A stretch of 64,000 nucleotides of DNA from Bemisia tabaci (taxonomy: Eukaryota; Arthropoda; Insecta; Hemiptera; Aleyrodidae): assembly GCF_918797505.1 (NCBI RefSeq), contig NC_092796.1:33428098-33492097 (forward strand), in the 5' to 3' direction. A program made the translations under genes and the position numbers. The notes under the pieces are model-generated. The model had not been told where the DNA came from, ran no database searches, and saw only the letters and a list, made by a program, of their open reading frames with translations. Of the stretch, positions 1 to 64,000 are shown in pieces. The number at the start of each line of letters is the position of its first letter. Within the stretch, counting starts at the first letter, position 1.

Positions 1-1287
1 GCGGCAGATTAGCCATCTATTCTTTTTATGTTCATGCCACTCGTAGATGCAGTCCAAACGAGGCCTCCGAAACGCAGATTCTTTCTTCGCTGCAACTTCA
101 TACATTCCCAGAATGAAAATACTGATCCGAGATGGACGGGATTGCAAAAGAGAGAAAGGAAGGGCGGGGAACGTAACAAAAAATGGAAGAAAAACTAAAC
201 GCTTGATGAAAATATTTATACAAATGAATGTGAAATGAGCGGGCGTCGATGGCGTCACATGTGGTGAATTCGCAGAAAGCCTGAGCCGGCGAGGACACGG
301 GGAGACCGTTCCTGTTGCCGCTCTAAAGAGGTGTATTTTTTTCCGAAACGCCCCGCAAAAACCCGACTATGAAATTTTAACTCGGAAAGGCAATTCTGGA
401 GAGGGAGCCGGTGCTAATTATTTAACTGGACCGACAAAAGTTTCATAAATTCGCGAGAGAAATTAAATTCTCCGAGCTCGCCGCCGCCGCACGCGTTCGT
501 CCTGCTGAAGTGCCAACTTGTTGGTCGGATTGGCGACTTACCAAGGATTTAATGGGCGAGTAGACAAGTTCCGAAATAGTAAAATAAATAACACGTGCTT
601 TCCCCTCATTGCACGGTCATACTCTCGCACAAAATCGTATTGTTTGTGTCAATTCTGCAACCTCGGATTAGAATGGAGAATTTGCACGCAAATTATTGCT
701 TCATCTAAAAGGGCTGAAAGAGCCGATTTCGCGGGTCTACTTTTTAAAAATTTTCTTTTGATTTCGGATAGAGTACAAAAATTGATTTAAAAGTGAAAGA
801 CTGCACCACATAGTGACGTCACCTGGCGGCATTTTCAATTTAAACACATGTATTTAAGCAGATTAGATCATTTTGTGAAATCTCCTCCAAGGATTGTTCA
901 ATTTATGAACCAAATGTATCCTCGTGTTCAGTGTACCTTGTAGTTTCCACTTAAACAAATCAAATGATGAAATCAAATTTCAGACGCCTGCAAAAGTCTC
1001 CTTTGTTCGGGAAAACGACGATGTACTTATTTTTTCGTTCCCACGATCGTGCGAGTTTTTCGCCACGAAAATTTGACCAACTTTTTGAACATTTTTCTTA
1101 ATGTATATCCGGGAATTGAGAACCGCGCGTCGAATAAGGATATGAAATATGTGGCATCGATGCCAGGTTGCTCGTGCTGATCCACAGAAGAAGGAGCTGG
1201 TCTGATAGGATTTCCGTCGGATTTCGGATTTTTATTGCGAAACGCGAATTGACTCCTTGATTAATTTGACTACTTGACTATAATTTG

Positions 1288-1483
1288 TCGGCCTCTTATG
1301 GTGTAGCGGTTGTGGCTCTATAGCTCTATGATCGGGAGGTCCCAGGTTCGATTCCCGGCCAGGCGACCCAAGTTTGATGGTCTCAAACAATGGTTGCCTG
1401 GGACTGGTTGTTAAGGACGGAGGGGGACGGGACTAAAGGGAAAGATTAGCCCTTGTGGGCTCTTTGAAGGAGTAAAAAAAAAA
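1288..1483 (+). mobile_element. tRNA-derived SINE
   Basis: A pol III type-2 promoter is visible: A box TGGTGTAGCGG at 1299-1309 and B box GGTTCGATTCC at 1345-1355, spaced as in a tRNA. They are followed by an unrelated body of about 115 nt and a poly-A tail at 1474-1483. A stem of CTCT/GGAG encloses a 7-nt anticodon-like loop ATGATCG. Acceptor-stem pairing is not evident, so this is a retroposon rather than a working tRNA gene. No target duplication was identified. Confidence 0.8.
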
Positions 1484-1744
1484 TCATAGGGGGCGGAAGC
1501 CCCTCAACCCCTTGGCCTAGTTCTTGCGTCTTCTCGTCTTGGGCTAGAGCTAATTTTTGGCTATATCGAGTCACGTTAAGCGATACAAGCAATATTCGAA
1601 TCCAAAGTTGGTTTGTGTCATAAGCTCGAGTGTAGTGTTACGACTTGAACTTAACGTTCGGCTAATGCCACTCGACTCCTTCATGCGTAATACCCTTCAA
1701 CGACATTACCACGATTCCTGGCAGAGGAAACAGTTAGCCCACTT

Positions 1745-1995
1745 GGGCCGTGCTAAGGAGAAACGCCGTATGAACATTCGAGAGTTGCCAAATTTCCTTC
1801 GATAAATATTTATTTCCGAGGAAAGCTATGAGTATTTTTCCTTGAAATTATCAGGAACTTTAGTTGAAATTGTGAACAAAATTATCTGAAAAATTGGAGG
1901 AAAAATATGTAGAAACTTTCGCAAAAGTTTGCGATTATCAAAGGATATTTGGCAACGCCTGAAGGTTCATACGGCGTTTTTCCTTAGCACGGCAG
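1745..1995. mobile_element. MITE-A copy
   Basis: The left end GGGCCGTGCTAAGGAGAAAC and right end ...TTTTTCCTTAGCACGGCAG are inverted repeats of about 55 bp with a TTGCCAAATTTCCTTCGATA motif inside. Flanks are ACTT at 1741-1744 and ACTT at 1996-1999, an exact 4-bp target duplication. Length is 251 bp and no coding capacity is visible. Confidence 0.9.
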
Positions 1996-2436
1996 ACTTG
2001 TGCCTCGAACGTGGCAGCGCGGCTCCGAGACCGAGAGGCGAGAGTTAATTGGAGCGTATTCATCGTGGCCTCCCTTTTTCTTGCCTCGGCGCGGCTCCGG
2101 CTCCCTCGCGACCCGTGCGGGTTGCATACCCGGGCGGAATCACGGCGCAACGAGATTTAATTCCGGATAGAACAAGGCGCGTACCGAGTGTGGTGCCGCT
2201 GCGGACGGGCGGGGAAGGGGAAGGAAACCAAAGACCGGGAGCGGAAAAACTTCAACGCTCCATTCAAACTTGTCCGCCTGTTGTGAATTGTTGGATTGGA
2301 TTGGGATTCGGATTGGATTAGATTCCCCGTCATGACCTGCCATTGGCGCCGAGACGAGCGAGACGCCCCGGCTGGCGATCCGCACCAGTTGGCAACACTG
2401 GGTTTCGTCTGCTTAAATGGACGGATTAAACCGGAG

Positions 2437-3138
2437 TGGGTCGGTTGCGCTGGTTATAGAATCGTGTTTTGATGCTTGATTCTTAATTAGCTGAAAATAA
2501 CAAGATCTGTCCATACAGCAACTTCCTACGTTCAGTACACGGAGAGAAAAACTTCGAGCGTGGGACCCGAAGTTGAGGTCATTTGGATCACTGAAGTTTT
2601 CGGATCACGTATCTAAAAACTTAAGGTCCAGCTGCCGAAGTTCGGGTCAGACATCTGAAGTACTTCGATAGATACCGAAGGGTTCGCGTCACACATCTGA
2701 AGTACTCAGGTATATACCAAAGTGCCTCGAAGTCTGACCCGAACTTCGGCAGCTCGACCTCAAGTTTTCGGATGCGTGATCGGAAAACGGCAGAGATCCA
2801 TATGACCTCAACTATGGGTCCCATGCACGAAGTTTTTTTTCCGTGTATTAAACGAGGTATAGCACTTTGGAAAAATTGCTTCATGATGTCATTCACTGCA
2901 GTAGTGACACCCTTGGTTTCTTCCACCTTGCCTTCCTCCGAGTTTCACGTTGAGTAGTTGAGTAACCATGAGTGTCACTACCGCGGTGGATGACGTCATA
3001 AATCGAATTTTTCAATGCGCAATATTTCGGTTATTAATGACCGTAGAAAGTTGCTGTTCGGATAGGTCTTATTATTTTTAGCTGATATACAGGAATCAAG
3101 CATCAAAACAAAATTCTAAGACTAGCACAACTGACCCA
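2437..3138. mobile_element. Palindromic element (TGGGTCAGTTGCGC family) with nested insert
   Basis: TGGGTCGGTTGCGCTGG on the left pairs with CTAGCACAACTGACCCA on the right. The inner arms share CAGCAACTTCCTACG and GTAGAAAGTTGCTG, and a GTGTCACTACCGCGGTGGAT motif near 2970. A second palindrome (2538-2845) sits in the left arm. Confidence 0.8.
2538..2845. mobile_element. Palindromic TA-target element nested in another palindrome
   Basis: CACGGAGAGAAAAACTTCG ... CGAAGTTTTTTTTCCGTG is flanked by TA on both sides (2536-2537 and 2846-2847). Arms contain GGGACCCGAAGTTGAGGTCA and TGACCTCAACTATGGGTCCC. Length is 308 bp. Confidence 0.85.
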
Positions 3139-3196
3139 TTTTCAAAGAAAAATTAAAGTATAACGAGAAGTCTGCAATGTCGGAAACGGAGATATA

Positions 3197-64000
<60,804 letters not shown>

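Noticed and set aside
1288..1360. Functional tRNA gene on the plus strand
   Set aside because: A and B boxes are good, but there is no acceptor-stem pairing and a non-tRNA body with poly-A follows, so a SINE fits better.

Overview
This is a eukaryotic, AT-rich, intron-dominated window. The only protein-coding gene I can support is part of unc-13 (Munc13 family), the presynaptic synaptic-vesicle priming factor, on the minus strand. Five coding exons are visible. In transcription order they are 64000-62981 (open at the window edge), 56400-56360, 36033-35940, 12562-12488 and 3679-3460. Every internal boundary has a GT/AG splice site, and the reading phases match exactly from exon to exon. Together they encode about 483 residues: a Ser-rich, disordered N-terminal segment, a candidate calmodulin-binding helix, a conserved linker, and a complete C1 zinc finger. 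The gene continues off both ends of the window: N-terminal sequence beyond 64000, and the MUN and C2 domains to the left of position 1. The protein and the gene layout point to an insect. From memory, some of the repeats resemble whitefly or other hemipteran genomes, but I could not check this.

The remaining roughly 62 kb is intron, packed with short non-autonomous DNA transposons. I could define several families by terminal inverted repeats (TIRs) and target-site duplications (TSDs) read directly from the sequence. MITE-A has a CTGCCGTGCTAAGG terminus, 4-bp TSDs and about 13 copies. MITE-B has a CAGTGGCGTGGCG terminus, 8-bp TSDs of hAT type and 9 copies. MITE-C has a CACTGGAAAAAAAC terminus. 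MITE-D has a CGTCACCTTCCGGCC terminus and 4-bp TSDs. MITE-E has a GGACCGCGTTTAACAG terminus and 4-bp AT-rich TSDs. MITE-F has a CACAGTGGATCGAG terminus with one exact 8-bp TSD. There are also a second hAT-like family and several long palindromic families. Elements are repeatedly nested in one another, so relative insertion order can be read.

Layout from left to right: 1-3459, intron with a tRNA-derived SINE, a MITE-A and a nested palindrome; 3460-3679, C1 exon; 3680-12487, intron with MITE-E inside another palindrome, poly-A tails and hAT-like MITEs; 12488-12562, linker exon; 12563-35939, long intron with a perfect 91-bp-arm hairpin, a 210-bp-arm inverted repeat, MITEs and a GC-rich patch; 35940-36033, linker exon; 36034-56359, the repeat-densest intron, with a 1.34-kb fold-back inside a MITE-A, two retroposed fragments with clear TSDs and a 0.46-kb direct duplication; 56360-56400, micro-exon; 56401-62980, intron with more MITEs; 62981-64000, Ser-rich exon.

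I found no rRNA, functional tRNA, CRISPR array or second protein-coding gene, and no autonomous transposon with an intact transposase or reverse transcriptase. The most interesting material is the inverted-repeat architecture inside a neuronal gene's introns.
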